Below are positions 9,312-16,982 of a stretch of DNA of 64,000 nt, piece after piece. The DNA comes from Pseudarthrobacter enclensis. Its GTDB lineage: Bacteria > Actinomycetota > Actinomycetes > Actinomycetales > Micrococcaceae. The notes beneath the pieces were generated by a model. That model had not been told where the DNA came from. It was given only the letters and a program-made list of their open reading frames with translations, and ran no database searches. Every line of letters starts with the position of its first letter. Position 1 is the stretch's first letter. The stretch covers positions 248,001 through 312,000 of the forward strand of contig NZ_KQ758604.1 of the NCBI RefSeq assembly GCF_001457025.1, given 5' to 3'. The translations under genes were made by a program, and so were the position numbers.

Positions 9312-10204
9312 TTAACCGCGCCTGCCGTCAGGCCGGCGACGATCTTGCGCTGGAAGACCAGCACCAGGATCACCAGCGGAATGGTGACGATGGTGCCCGC
9401 GGCCATGATGGCGGTGTACGGGATCTGGTTTGGCTGGGCGCCGGCGAAGCTGGCGATGGCCACGGTCACCGGCTGGGTAGCCTCGTTGGACAGCTGGCTG
9501 GCGATCAGGAACTCGTTCCAGGAGGAGATGAACGCCAGGATCGCCGTGGTGAAGATGGCCGGAGCTGCCAGCGGCATGATGACTTTCCGGAACGCCTGGC
9601 CCTGGGTGCAGCCGTCAACGCGTGCGGATTCCTCCAGCTCCCACGGCATTTCGCGGAAGAAGGACGTCAGCGTGTACACCGTCAGCGGCAGGACGAAGGA
9701 AATGTTCGGAATGATCAGCGCCTGGTAGGTGCCCATCCAGCCGATGTTGGTGAAGAGCTGGAACAGCGGGGTGATCAGGGCGACGCCGGGGAACATCGAC
9801 GCGCCCAGGATGAACCCCAGCACCAGGTACTTGAACCGGAAGTTGAGCCGTGCCAGGGCATAGGCGGCAAAGACGCCGATGACCAGCGAAACTACCGTCA
9901 CCGTCACGCCGATGATGATGCTGTTCAGCAGCGCCTGGCCGAACTTGTTGCCGAACGAGGTGTCAAAGGCGGTGATGAAGTTGTCCAGCGTGATGTGCGT
10001 CGGCCACGGGGTGGTGTCGTAGGTGAACCCCACCTCGCGGAAGGCCGTGACCACCATCCAGTACGCCGGCGCCAGGCACCAGATCAGGATGACGGCGGCA
10101 CTGATGTACGTCCGGACGCTTGCCCACTTTTCCCGGTTCTGGGCTGCTTTGCGCGGGGCGTCCTGCTGCGGCCGCATCCCGGTGGGAACGCTTGCGGTTG
10201 TCAT
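9308..10204 (-). CDS. Carbohydrate ABC transporter permease (MalG type)
   Basis: 298-residue inner permease of the MalG class with about six membrane segments. The EAA loop that contacts the ATPase is visible as EESARVDGCTQGQAFRKVIMPLAAPA. Its ATG overlaps the stop of the other permease (ATGA, 10201-10204). It is part of a binding protein, MalF, MalG, small protein operon that lacks an ATPase gene, as is usual where one shared MsiK-type ATPase serves several sugar importers. The substrate is probably an alpha-linked oligosaccharide, judged from the divergent alpha-glucosidase. Confidence 0.93.
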   Translation of the reverse strand: MTTASVPTGMRPQQDAPRKAAQNREKWASVRTYISAAVILIWCLAPAYWMVVTAFREVGFTYDTTPWPTHITLDNFITAFDTSFGNKFGQALLNSIIIGVTVTVVSLVIGVFAAYALARLNFRFKYLVLGFILGASMFPGVALITPLFQLFTNIGWMGTYQALIIPNISFVLPLTVYTLTSFFREMPWELEESARVDGCTQGQAFRKVIMPLAAPAIFTTAILAFISSWNEFLIASQLSNEATQPVTVAIASFAGAQPNQIPYTAIMAAGTIVTIPLVILVLVFQRKIVAGLTAGAVK

Positions 10205-11238
10205 TTCTTCCCCTTACCGGTTGCGCCGCTTTGCTCCACCACGTTGGCTCCCAGGAAGCGGACGAAGATGAACGCCACCAGGAAGATGATGATGAACGTG
10301 ATGGTGGACAAGGCCGCCGCTGAGTTAAACCCTTGCCTGATCTGGTTGATCACCAGGATGGACAGCGTGGTGGTGTTGTTGGCACCGCCGGTGAGGATGT
10401 AGGGCAGGTCGAACATCCTCAGTGCGTCAAGGGTGCGGAACAGGATGGCGACCATCAGTGCCGGCTTGACCAGCGGAAGCGTGATGAGGCGGAAGCGCTG
10501 CCAGGCGCTGGCACCGTCCACCTTGGATGCCTCGTAGACTTCGGCCGGAATCATCTGCAGGCCCGCGAGGATCAGCAGCGCCATGAACGGCGTGGTCTTC
10601 CAGGTGTCGGCGATGATGACCGCCCACTTGGCCGGCCACTCACTGCCGGTCCACAGGATGGACACGTTGAACAGCTTGTTGATGATGCCGTTGAAGTCGA
10701 ACATGAACAGCCACAGCTGGGCGGTGACGGCGGTGGGAATAGCCCACGGCACCAGGACCGCTGCACGGACCAGGCCGCGGCCCTTGAAGGAGCGCGCCAT
10801 GATCATGGCCATCCAGAAACCAAGCACGGTCTCCAGGGCCACCGTGACAACGGTGAAGAAGAACGTCGTTGCCGTGGCAGTCCAGAACTGCCCACCCAGG
10901 GTACCCGGCGGGCACGCCACGGTGCCGCCGCCCTGGGCCGCGCACTGCTGCCCGAGCCAGTTCACGTAGTTCTGGATGCCCGCGGGACCGCCGTCGGTAA
11001 ACAGTCCGGTGACGGGGTCGAGCCCGGCGTCCTTCTGGAAGGACATCACGATCGCGCTGATGATCGGGTAAACGATCACGATGGCCAGCGCGATGATGGT
11101 GGGTGCCAGCAGCCAGGTAGCCCACTTGCCCTGGCTGAGGATCTTGTTGTCTTCGCCTACCCCCTTGGGCCCGTGGTGGACCGGGGCGGCGCCCGACGCC
11201 GGTTGCTTAACCGGCGTCGGGCCCAATTCGGTAGCCAT
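10201..11238 (-). CDS. Carbohydrate ABC transporter permease (MalF type)
   Basis: 345-residue permease with an extended N-terminus (about 40 residues) before the first membrane helix and a large extracytoplasmic loop at about 80-120 containing a Cys pair. The EAA loop YEASKVDGASAWQRFRLITLPL is present. It starts 6 bp after the binding-protein stop and overlaps MalG. Together the two permeases form the membrane channel of a sugar importer. Confidence 0.93.
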   Translation of the reverse strand: MATELGPTPVKQPASGAAPVHHGPKGVGEDNKILSQGKWATWLLAPTIIALAIVIVYPIISAIVMSFQKDAGLDPVTGLFTDGGPAGIQNYVNWLGQQCAAQGGGTVACPPGTLGGQFWTATATTFFFTVVTVALETVLGFWMAMIMARSFKGRGLVRAAVLVPWAIPTAVTAQLWLFMFDFNGIINKLFNVSILWTGSEWPAKWAVIIADTWKTTPFMALLILAGLQMIPAEVYEASKVDGASAWQRFRLITLPLVKPALMVAILFRTLDALRMFDLPYILTGGANNTTTLSILVINQIRQGFNSAAALSTITFIIIFLVAFIFVRFLGANVVEQSGATGKGKK

Positions 11239-11244
11239 GGCTGG

Positions 11245-12528
11245 TTACGATCCTGCGCCGGCGGTTTCGATGGACTTCTGCATGTCGGACAGGGCATCCT
11301 TGGCGGGCTTCTCACCCTTCAGCGCCGCGTAGGCGTTGTCCTGGATGGCCTTGGTGACAGCAGGGTAGAACGGGGTCACCGGGCGCGGGACGGCGTTCTC
11401 AATGGACGTCTTGAGCACCGGCAGGTACGGCAGCTTGGCCACCAGTTCCTGGTCCTCGTACAGGTCTCCGAGGACCGGGGCCAGCGAACCCTGGGTCGCG
11501 AAGAACTTCTGCTGCTCTTCCTCAACCAGGAACTTCACGAAGTCCAGGGAAGTGGCCTTGTGGTCGGAGTAGACGCTGACTGCAGCACTGTGGCCGCCGA
11601 GCGAGGAGGCACCGGGGCCGTCCTTGCCCGGGAGGGCTGCCATGCCCAGGACGTCCTTGACCTTCGAGGAGCCTTCAGTGGTGGCCAGGTTGTAGACGTA
11701 CGGCCAGTTGCGCAGGAACAGGAGCTTGCCGTCCTGGAAGGCGCGGCGGCTTTCCTCTTCCTGGTAGGTGATGGCTTCAGCCGGGATGTTGCCGTTCTTG
11801 AAGGCTTCCACCAGGTTGTTCAGGCCGGCCTCGGCTTCAGGGGTGTTCAGGCTGGGCTTGCCGTCCTTGTCGAGGACGGATCCGCCGGCGGAGTTGATGG
11901 CCTCCGAAGCGTTAACGGTGAGCCCCTCATACTGCTTGAACTGGCCGGAGTAGCAGCCGATGTTGTTCTGCTTGGCGATGGAGCACATGCCCATCATCTC
12001 GTCCCAGGTCTTCGGCGGCGTGGGAACCAGGTCCTTGCGGTAGTAGAGGATGCCGCCGTCGGAGGACACCGGAGCCGCGTAGAGGGTGCCCTTGTACGAA
12101 CCGGCCTCGATGGTGGGCTCCAGCATGCCGTTGGTGTCAATCGCCATCTTGTCCTTGAGCGGCTGCAGCCAGCCCTTGGCGGCAAACTCGGCGGTCCAGA
12201 CGACGTCGACGCTGGCGACGTCGTAATCAGCATTCTTCGCCTGGAAGTTCTGAACCAGGTCATCATGCTGCTGGTCGGCGTTGTCCGTCTGTTCCTTGAA
12301 CGTCACCTTTTCATCGGGGTGGGCCGCGTTCCACTTTTCAATCAGGGGACGGACAACGTTGCTGTTGTCCTTGCCCTGCACGTACGTGATGGGGCCGCGG
12401 CTGTCGAGGTTGGCCTCGGCGTCGCTGCCGCCGCCGCCCGATGTCCCGCCGCCTCCAGCGCACGCGGACAGGGACAGGGCAAGTACGCCGGCCGTGGCAA
12501 CCGGAAGAAGGAATCCAGGGGTTTTCAT
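11245..12528 (-). CDS. Sugar ABC transporter substrate-binding lipoprotein
   Basis: 427-residue extracellular solute-binding protein (family 1). A lipoprotein signal peptide ends in LSAC with the lipidated cysteine at C23, followed by a glycine/serine-rich linker. Typical cluster features are DVVWTAEFAAKGWLQPL and the ITYQEEESRRAFQDGKLLFLRNWPY segment found in trehalose/maltose-type binding proteins. It is the first gene of the importer operon and divergent from the GH13 glucosidase, with a LacI-type operator between them. Exact ligand unknown. Confidence 0.93.
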   Translation of the reverse strand: MKTPGFLLPVATAGVLALSLSACAGGGGTSGGGGSDAEANLDSRGPITYVQGKDNSNVVRPLIEKWNAAHPDEKVTFKEQTDNADQQHDDLVQNFQAKNADYDVASVDVVWTAEFAAKGWLQPLKDKMAIDTNGMLEPTIEAGSYKGTLYAAPVSSDGGILYYRKDLVPTPPKTWDEMMGMCSIAKQNNIGCYSGQFKQYEGLTVNASEAINSAGGSVLDKDGKPSLNTPEAEAGLNNLVEAFKNGNIPAEAITYQEEESRRAFQDGKLLFLRNWPYVYNLATTEGSSKVKDVLGMAALPGKDGPGASSLGGHSAAVSVYSDHKATSLDFVKFLVEEEQQKFFATQGSLAPVLGDLYEDQELVAKLPYLPVLKTSIENAVPRPVTPFYPAVTKAIQDNAYAALKGEKPAKDALSDMQKSIETAGAGS

Positions 12529-12586
12529 TAGCTTGAAGCTCCTCGCTGAGAGACAAGTAAGTCGACACTGCAGTAGTTAAGTGAGG

Positions 12587-12616
12587 TTGATGTGGTGCCC
12601 ATCACACTAGTAAGGT
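12587..12616 (+). promoter_or_regulatory. Candidate promoter of alpha-glucosidase gene
   Basis: TTGATG (12587-12592) and TAAGGT (12611-12616) with an 18-bp spacer resemble -35 and -10 boxes. The predicted start site (about 12623) falls just before the LacI-type operator at 12629, a standard repression layout. Inferred only from consensus. Confidence 0.35.
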
Positions 12617-12628
12617 GGCTGGCAATCA

Positions 12629-12642
12629 TGCAAGCGTTTACA
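12629..12642. promoter_or_regulatory. LacI/cre-type operator
   Basis: TGCAAGCGTTTACA fits the LacI-family consensus TGNAARCGNTTNCA at every defined position. It lies between the divergent importer operon (start 12528) and the glucosidase gene (start 12669), so one site could repress both. A close copy occurs at 18840-18853. The LacI protein encoded at 7889-8941 is the nearest candidate to bind it. Confidence 0.7.
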
Positions 12643-12668
12643 TCAAAAAGTTATCTAAGGGGAACCAA

Positions 12669-14489
12669 ATGTCCAACCCGCCCGTTCCCGGCAGCCCGGC
12701 CGCCCGCCGCGAGTGGTGGGAGGACGCAGTCGTCTACCAGATCTACCCGCGTTCCTTCGCGGACGGCAATGGAGACGGAATGGGGGACCTTAGCGGGGTC
12801 ACGTCCCGGCTCCCGTACCTGGAGCGCTTGGGCGTGGATGCGGTCTGGCTCTCGCCGTTCTATAAGTCTCCGCAGGCCGACGGCGGGTACGACGTTGCGG
12901 ACTACCGCCAGGTGGACCCCCTCTTCGGCTCCCTAGCCGACTTCGACACCCTGCTCCGGGAGGCCCATGGCAGGGGCCTGAAGGTCATCGTAGACCTGGT
13001 GCCGAACCACACCTCCGACGAACATGAGTGGTTCCGGGAGGCCCTCGCAACCCCGGCCGGGTCTGCGGCACGCGACCGGTACATCTTCCGTGCGGGCCGG
13101 GACCGCGAACCCGGGTCCGGTGACGGCAGCAACCCGCCCAACAACTGGAAGTCCATATTTGGCGGCACGGCCTGGACCCGGACCACCGCGGCAGACGGTT
13201 CACCAGGCGAGTGGTACCTGCACCTCTTCGACACGAAGCAGCCTGACCTCAACTGGGACAATCCCGAGGTCCAGGAGGAAATGCGGTCCGTGCTGCGCTT
13301 CTGGCTGGACCGGGGGGTTGACGGCTTCCGCGTGGACGTTGCCCACGGCCTGGTCAAGGAACCCGGCCTGCCCGACTGGGACGGGGCTGCCGCTATGGTT
13401 GAAGGGACGGCTGCCCACCCGGATCCCCTGCGCCCCGGAGATGCCCCCGGCGCCCATACCGACGCCGAGGAGCCGCACCGCGCCGTCTCCCCTGTCTATC
13501 CCCCCTCGCCCTTTTTCGACCAGGACGGTGTCCACGACATTTACCGGGACTGGCACAATGTCCTCTCCGCGTACGGCCCCGACCGCATGATGGTGGCGGA
13601 GGCCTGGGTTGAACCGGCGGAACGGCTGGCCCGCTACGTGCGGCCGGACGAGATGCAGCAGGCCTTCAATTTCGACTTCCTGCTGGCCGGCTGGCACGCG
13701 GAACGGATGGCCGAAGCCATCGAGGCGTCCCTGGCGGCGGCAGCATCGGTGGGGGCGCCGTGCACCTGGGTACTGAGCAACCACGACACCGTCCGCCACA
13801 CCACACGTTTCGGCCTGGCGGATCCCACCGCGTTCCCCAAGGGACTCGGCCCCGATGACGAACAGCCCGATCCGGCTCTGGGGCTTGCCCGCGCCCGTGC
13901 GGCCACCCTGGTGTCCCTGGCCCTCCCCGGTTCGGCCTACCTGTACCAGGGCGAGGAGCTCGGACTGCCGGAACACACCACGTTGAGCGCTGAATCGAGG
14001 CAGGATCCCACGTTCTTCCGGACGAGGGGCGCGGAAATCGGCAGGGACGGTTGCCGGGTACCGCTGCCGTGGCAGGCGGACGCGCCAGGGTTCGGCTTCC
14101 CGCAGGTTTCCGGCGGGACTGTCCCGGATCCGTGGCTCCCCCAGCCGGACAGCTTCGGCCCGCACTCCGCGGACCTGCAGGACGGCGAGGAAGGATCAAC
14201 GCTTGAGCTGTACCGTGCCGCCTTGGCGCTCCGTAAGGCGGAGCACCTGGGCACGGGCACCGCAGAATGGGCCGAACCCCACGCGCCCGGGAGCGGAGTG
14301 TTGGCTTTCACCAACAGGAAGGTGCTGGTCCTGGCCAACATGGGCTTCGCCAGCACGCCTGTTCCCGACGGTTACGCCGTGGTGCTGTCCAGTGGACCCG
14401 AACCCCGCCCGGAGTGGGAAGCCATGCGCGAAGTTCCCGTGGACTGCACCGTCTACCTCAGGAAACAGGAAGCCTACCCAACGCCCTGA
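12669..14489 (+). CDS. GH13 alpha-glucosidase
   Basis: 606-residue cytoplasmic glycoside hydrolase family 13 enzyme expected to release glucose from imported alpha-glucosides. The N-terminal WWEDAVVYQIYPRSF start, the nucleophile Asp in DGFRVDVAHGLVKE, the acid/base Glu in MMVAEAWVEP and the NHD motif in LSNHDTVRHTTRFG are all present. No signal peptide. The ATG at 12669 follows AAGGGG; an upstream in-frame start at 12615 would place the operator inside the coding region. Divergent from the sugar importer, so uptake and cleavage are probably coregulated. Confidence 0.92.
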   Translation: MSNPPVPGSPAARREWWEDAVVYQIYPRSFADGNGDGMGDLSGVTSRLPYLERLGVDAVWLSPFYKSPQADGGYDVADYRQVDPLFGSLADFDTLLREAHGRGLKVIVDLVPNHTSDEHEWFREALATPAGSAARDRYIFRAGRDREPGSGDGSNPPNNWKSIFGGTAWTRTTAADGSPGEWYLHLFDTKQPDLNWDNPEVQEEMRSVLRFWLDRGVDGFRVDVAHGLVKEPGLPDWDGAAAMVEGTAAHPDPLRPGDAPGAHTDAEEPHRAVSPVYPPSPFFDQDGVHDIYRDWHNVLSAYGPDRMMVAEAWVEPAERLARYVRPDEMQQAFNFDFLLAGWHAERMAEAIEASLAAAASVGAPCTWVLSNHDTVRHTTRFGLADPTAFPKGLGPDDEQPDPALGLARARAATLVSLALPGSAYLYQGEELGLPEHTTLSAESRQDPTFFRTRGAEIGRDGCRVPLPWQADAPGFGFPQVSGGTVPDPWLPQPDSFGPHSADLQDGEEGSTLELYRAALALRKAEHLGTGTAEWAEPHAPGSGVLAFTNRKVLVLANMGFASTPVPDGYAVVLSSGPEPRPEWEAMREVPVDCTVYLRKQEAYPTP

Positions 14490-14499
14490 CACAGCGGCG

Positions 14500-15111
14500 T
14501 CACCGGACGCGTTCGGCCCGGCCAAACCTCGTCCGCGCCCCTGCCCCAATATGGATCAGGACCGGCGTCTTCCGGCCCACCACGGCTTCGAGGGCGTCGA
14601 CCAGACCGGCCACTTCCTCAGCCAGCAGGTGCGGTGCCACGCCCTGGCGGGGCAGCAGGCGGATTTTCAGCGCCGGGGTTCCCTTGATGTCGTAGGTCGT
14701 GACGCTGGCCGACGCGAGGTCCGGGCGGCCCGCCAGCGCCTGCTTCAGGGCCTGTTCGGCAACTCCCCCGCCGATGCGCACGTCGCCGGGCACATCCCCC
14801 GGGTCCTCTTCCGCGACCAGCAGGTTGGAGCGCCCTTTGCCCTGTTGCGCTATCCAGGCGACCATCAGGCCCACAACCACCAGCAGGACCAGGGCCACCA
14901 CGATCCACAGCCAGCTTTCGGGGCGGCCGGGGAAGCGCGTGGCGTCGAAGGCCTGGCTGGCGGCGCTCCAGGCAGCGGCGGACCAAGAATGCCACCAGTC
15001 CGCCACGGCCGGAACCGTGGCCAGCAGAACCAGCAGTGCCCCGACGGCCAGCAGTTTCAGGCCGAGCAGGGTCAAAAGGACGCGGTTGAGCAGGGTGGGT
15101 GTGCTGTTCAT
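14500..15111 (-). CDS. AmaP-like alkaline-shock membrane anchor protein
   Basis: 203-residue protein with two membrane helices (about 8-34 and 65-88) separated by a tryptophan-rich external loop, then a cytoplasmic domain of about 110 residues with VRIGGGVAEQALKQALAG. Layout resembles AmaP, which anchors Asp23-family proteins at the membrane. Last gene of a five-gene operon with 4-bp overlaps at every junction. Family assignment rests on topology and neighbours rather than on strong motifs. Confidence 0.7.
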   Translation of the reverse strand: MNSTPTLLNRVLLTLLGLKLLAVGALLVLLATVPAVADWWHSWSAAAWSAASQAFDATRFPGRPESWLWIVVALVLLVVVGLMVAWIAQQGKGRSNLLVAEEDPGDVPGDVRIGGGVAEQALKQALAGRPDLASASVTTYDIKGTPALKIRLLPRQGVAPHLLAEEVAGLVDALEAVVGRKTPVLIHIGAGARTRFGRAERVR

Positions 15112-15764
15112 GCCCCCACCACCCCGGACGGCGCAACGTTTATGCGGGCGGCAGGCTGCGGATCCAACGCCATCTGGTCCAGTTCGTCCTGGACGGCGGC
15201 GAGGAGCGCGTCACCATCCACCGGCACACCTGACGTGGGGCGCACGTTCACCATGACCTGGCGCTGCGATACCACCACCATGACCTGTTCCGGCATGACG
15301 TTGGCCGCGAGCCGGGCCCGGCGGGCCAGCGACGAGGCAATCACTTCATCGTCGATCACGACGGCGGGACGCCCGGCTTCGTGCCAGGCTCCGGCAAGGG
15401 TATGGCGGGCACGGCGGCCCGGTGCAATCCCGTTGAGGAAGAAAATGAGGCCCAGCATGGCCAGGACTGCGCCGATGGCCCCCAACAGGAGTGGGGAAAT
15501 CCCTGCCGGCAGGGCCGTCAGCTGCTCGGCTGCAACCTGCGGCTCGATCAGCCAGGGCGGTTGCCCGATGGCGTGCACCGCCGCCTCAAGCAGTCCGTAC
15601 CCGGCCAGGACCATGACCAGCACCGCTGCGGCGATGGCGACGGCGGCGCGGGAGGAGTGCGTTTCGCGGCGCACGATCCTGGCCAGATCAGGATGCCTGC
15701 CGTTGTTGTGACGACCGCCCGGGCTGCGGTTGCCGCCGGTGCGGGTTTCCACGCTGCTGCTCAC
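15108..15764 (-). CDS. DUF6286-like two-helix membrane protein of the Asp23 operon
   Basis: 218-residue protein: basic cytoplasmic N-terminus (about 40 residues), two membrane helices at about 41-62 and 93-113, and a C-terminal soluble domain (about 120-215) with VIDDEVIASSLARRARLAANV and SQRQVMVNVRPTSGVPVD. This matches the DUF6286 proteins found beside Asp23 genes in actinobacteria. GTG start at 15764 overlaps the upstream stop. Function unknown; probably part of the same envelope-associated complex. Confidence 0.7.
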   Translation of the reverse strand: MSSSVETRTGGNRSPGGRHNNGRHPDLARIVRRETHSSRAAVAIAAAVLVMVLAGYGLLEAAVHAIGQPPWLIEPQVAAEQLTALPAGISPLLLGAIGAVLAMLGLIFFLNGIAPGRRARHTLAGAWHEAGRPAVVIDDEVIASSLARRARLAANVMPEQVMVVVSQRQVMVNVRPTSGVPVDGDALLAAVQDELDQMALDPQPAARINVAPSGVVGA

Positions 15765-16138
15765 TGCACCCGTCCCCTTTCACTGATCCTTGCGCCACTG
15801 ATCCTGATGTCCACCCGGCTAAGGCTCGCCCCGCTGAGCTCGGTCACGGCGGCCATGATGCTTGCCTTGGCCCGCACCGCGCGCTCCCAAATGGATCCGC
15901 CCACCGCATGGACCCGGCCGGGGTCGGCGGCAGCGTGCAGCGGCGGGACGCTGATGGGCGTGACGAGCGACAAAGCCAGCAGCCCGTCGTCGTCCGTCCA
16001 GTCTGCCCGGACATCCTGCGCATCGACGCCGAACTCGCTCGCGGCGGCCGCCTTGGCGAGGCTGGTCAGCGCCTGGGTGCTGATCCTGTTGTGGCCGTGG
16101 AGTGCCTGCCCCGGCACGGCCGGCGCCGGCGCGCTCAT
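15761..16138 (-). CDS. Asp23-like small protein
   Basis: 125-residue soluble protein in the Asp23/AmaP operon. It has an Asp23-like pattern: an N-terminal TQALTSLAKAAAASEFGVD segment, a central beta-rich DDDGLLALSLVTPISVP stretch and a C-terminal helix followed by a strand (RVDIRISGARIS). Similarity to Asp23 is by eye and weak. Overlaps both neighbours by 4 bp. Confidence 0.6.
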   Translation of the reverse strand: MSAPAPAVPGQALHGHNRISTQALTSLAKAAAASEFGVDAQDVRADWTDDDGLLALSLVTPISVPPLHAAADPGRVHAVGGSIWERAVRAKASIMAAVTELSGASLSRVDIRISGARISERGRVQ

Positions 16139-16326
16139 GACGAGGATCGCCGGCCGGTGATGGCGTCAATGACGCCGCGAAGGTCCAGTTTCCCTTCAGC
16201 CGCGCGGCCCAGGAGCGCTCCAATGGCCATGAAGAGAAGGGAGACGAGGAAGCCCCACAGCCCGAACTGCAGCGACATGAACGCAACGAAGGCACCCACG
16301 GCGATGCCTGCCACAGTTAGGTTCAC
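16135..16326 (-). CDS. Small hydrophobic protein of the Asp23 operon (DUF2273-like)
   Basis: 63-residue protein, almost entirely one or two membrane helices (residues 5-42), with a short basic tail containing GKLDLRGVIDAITGRR. The GLWGFLVSLLFMAIGALLGR core and its position after asp23 match the small DUF2273-type proteins of Gram-positive Asp23 operons. GTG start overlaps the preceding stop (GTGA). Too short for a secure family call. Confidence 0.65.
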   Translation of the reverse strand: MNLTVAGIAVGAFVAFMSLQFGLWGFLVSLLFMAIGALLGRAAEGKLDLRGVIDAITGRRSSS

Positions 16327-16781
16327 AGCAGTGCCTCCCTTTCGGTCTGCCCCGGAGCCGGTTTGACGGGCGGGGGCACATAGACATCAGTGACTTCGAC
16401 GTTGACTTCAATGACCTGGAGCCCGACGAGCTCCTCGACGGCACGGTAGACCGCCGCCCGCACCTGGTTGGCGAGTGAATGCAGCGGGGTGCCGTAGCTG
16501 GCAACCAGGCTGATGTCCACGGCCACCTGGGTTTCGCCGACTTCCGCCCGCACGCCCGTGGCGTGGTCCGTGCTGCCGACAGCGTCACGGATGGCGCCCA
16601 GCGCACGGGACGGGCCGGAGCCCAGGGAGTAGACCCCGGGTACGGCGCGGGCCGCGATGCCAGCCACCTTTGCTACCGCCGTCTCGGAAATCACGGTGCG
16701 GCCAGGCCCCGGCACGGAAGCGGGGACCGGCTCGGTCCCGCGGTGGACGCCCGGCTTGGGTTGCGGGTTCTGGTATTCCAT
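16323..16781 (-). CDS. Asp23/Gls24 family envelope stress protein
   Basis: 152-residue protein with an Asp23 domain at about 28-135: TVISETAVAKVAGIAARAVPGVYSL, then the beta-rich VAVDISLVASYGTPLHSLANQVR and IEVNVEVTDVYVP. In firmicutes such proteins line the inner face of the membrane and respond to cell-envelope stress. It is the first gene of the five-gene operon and has a GGGGAG ribosome site. Proline-rich N-terminal 27 residues are probably disordered. Confidence 0.88.
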   Translation of the reverse strand: MEYQNPQPKPGVHRGTEPVPASVPGPGRTVISETAVAKVAGIAARAVPGVYSLGSGPSRALGAIRDAVGSTDHATGVRAEVGETQVAVDISLVASYGTPLHSLANQVRAAVYRAVEELVGLQVIEVNVEVTDVYVPPPVKPAPGQTEREALL

Positions 16782-16899
16782 CAGGCACTCCCCCTTCTGT
16801 TGCTTCCAACCCTATCCCCAGCCTGCGACGATGTGCTGGATGGCTCCTGAATCCACCTGGCCCGGGACTTCGTTTGCTGGACCACCGGTTGTTAAAGGA

Positions 16900-16937
16900 C
16901 CCAGGCGGGGATGCCCCCAAGAGCATCCCCGCCTGGG
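16900..16937 (-). terminator. Strong hairpin after levansucrase gene
   Basis: A perfect 15-bp GC-rich stem (arm CCCAGGCGGGGATGC at 16900-16914 and its complement at 16923-16937) with an 8-nt loop. Read in the levansucrase direction it is followed by TCCTTTAAC, a weak U-tract. It lies 46 bp past the levansucrase stop and before the Asp23 operon promoter region. Confidence 0.75.
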
Positions 16938-16982
16938 CGGTGCCGCTGTCTCAGCGGCGGAGCGGCAGATGCCGCAGTCTGT

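Noticed and set aside
10333..12531. 732-codon open frame on the plus strand opposite the sugar transporter genes
   Set aside because: It mirrors three well-supported genes with lipobox and EAA motifs; its translation is compositionally odd and has no family features. GC-rich third positions create such frames.
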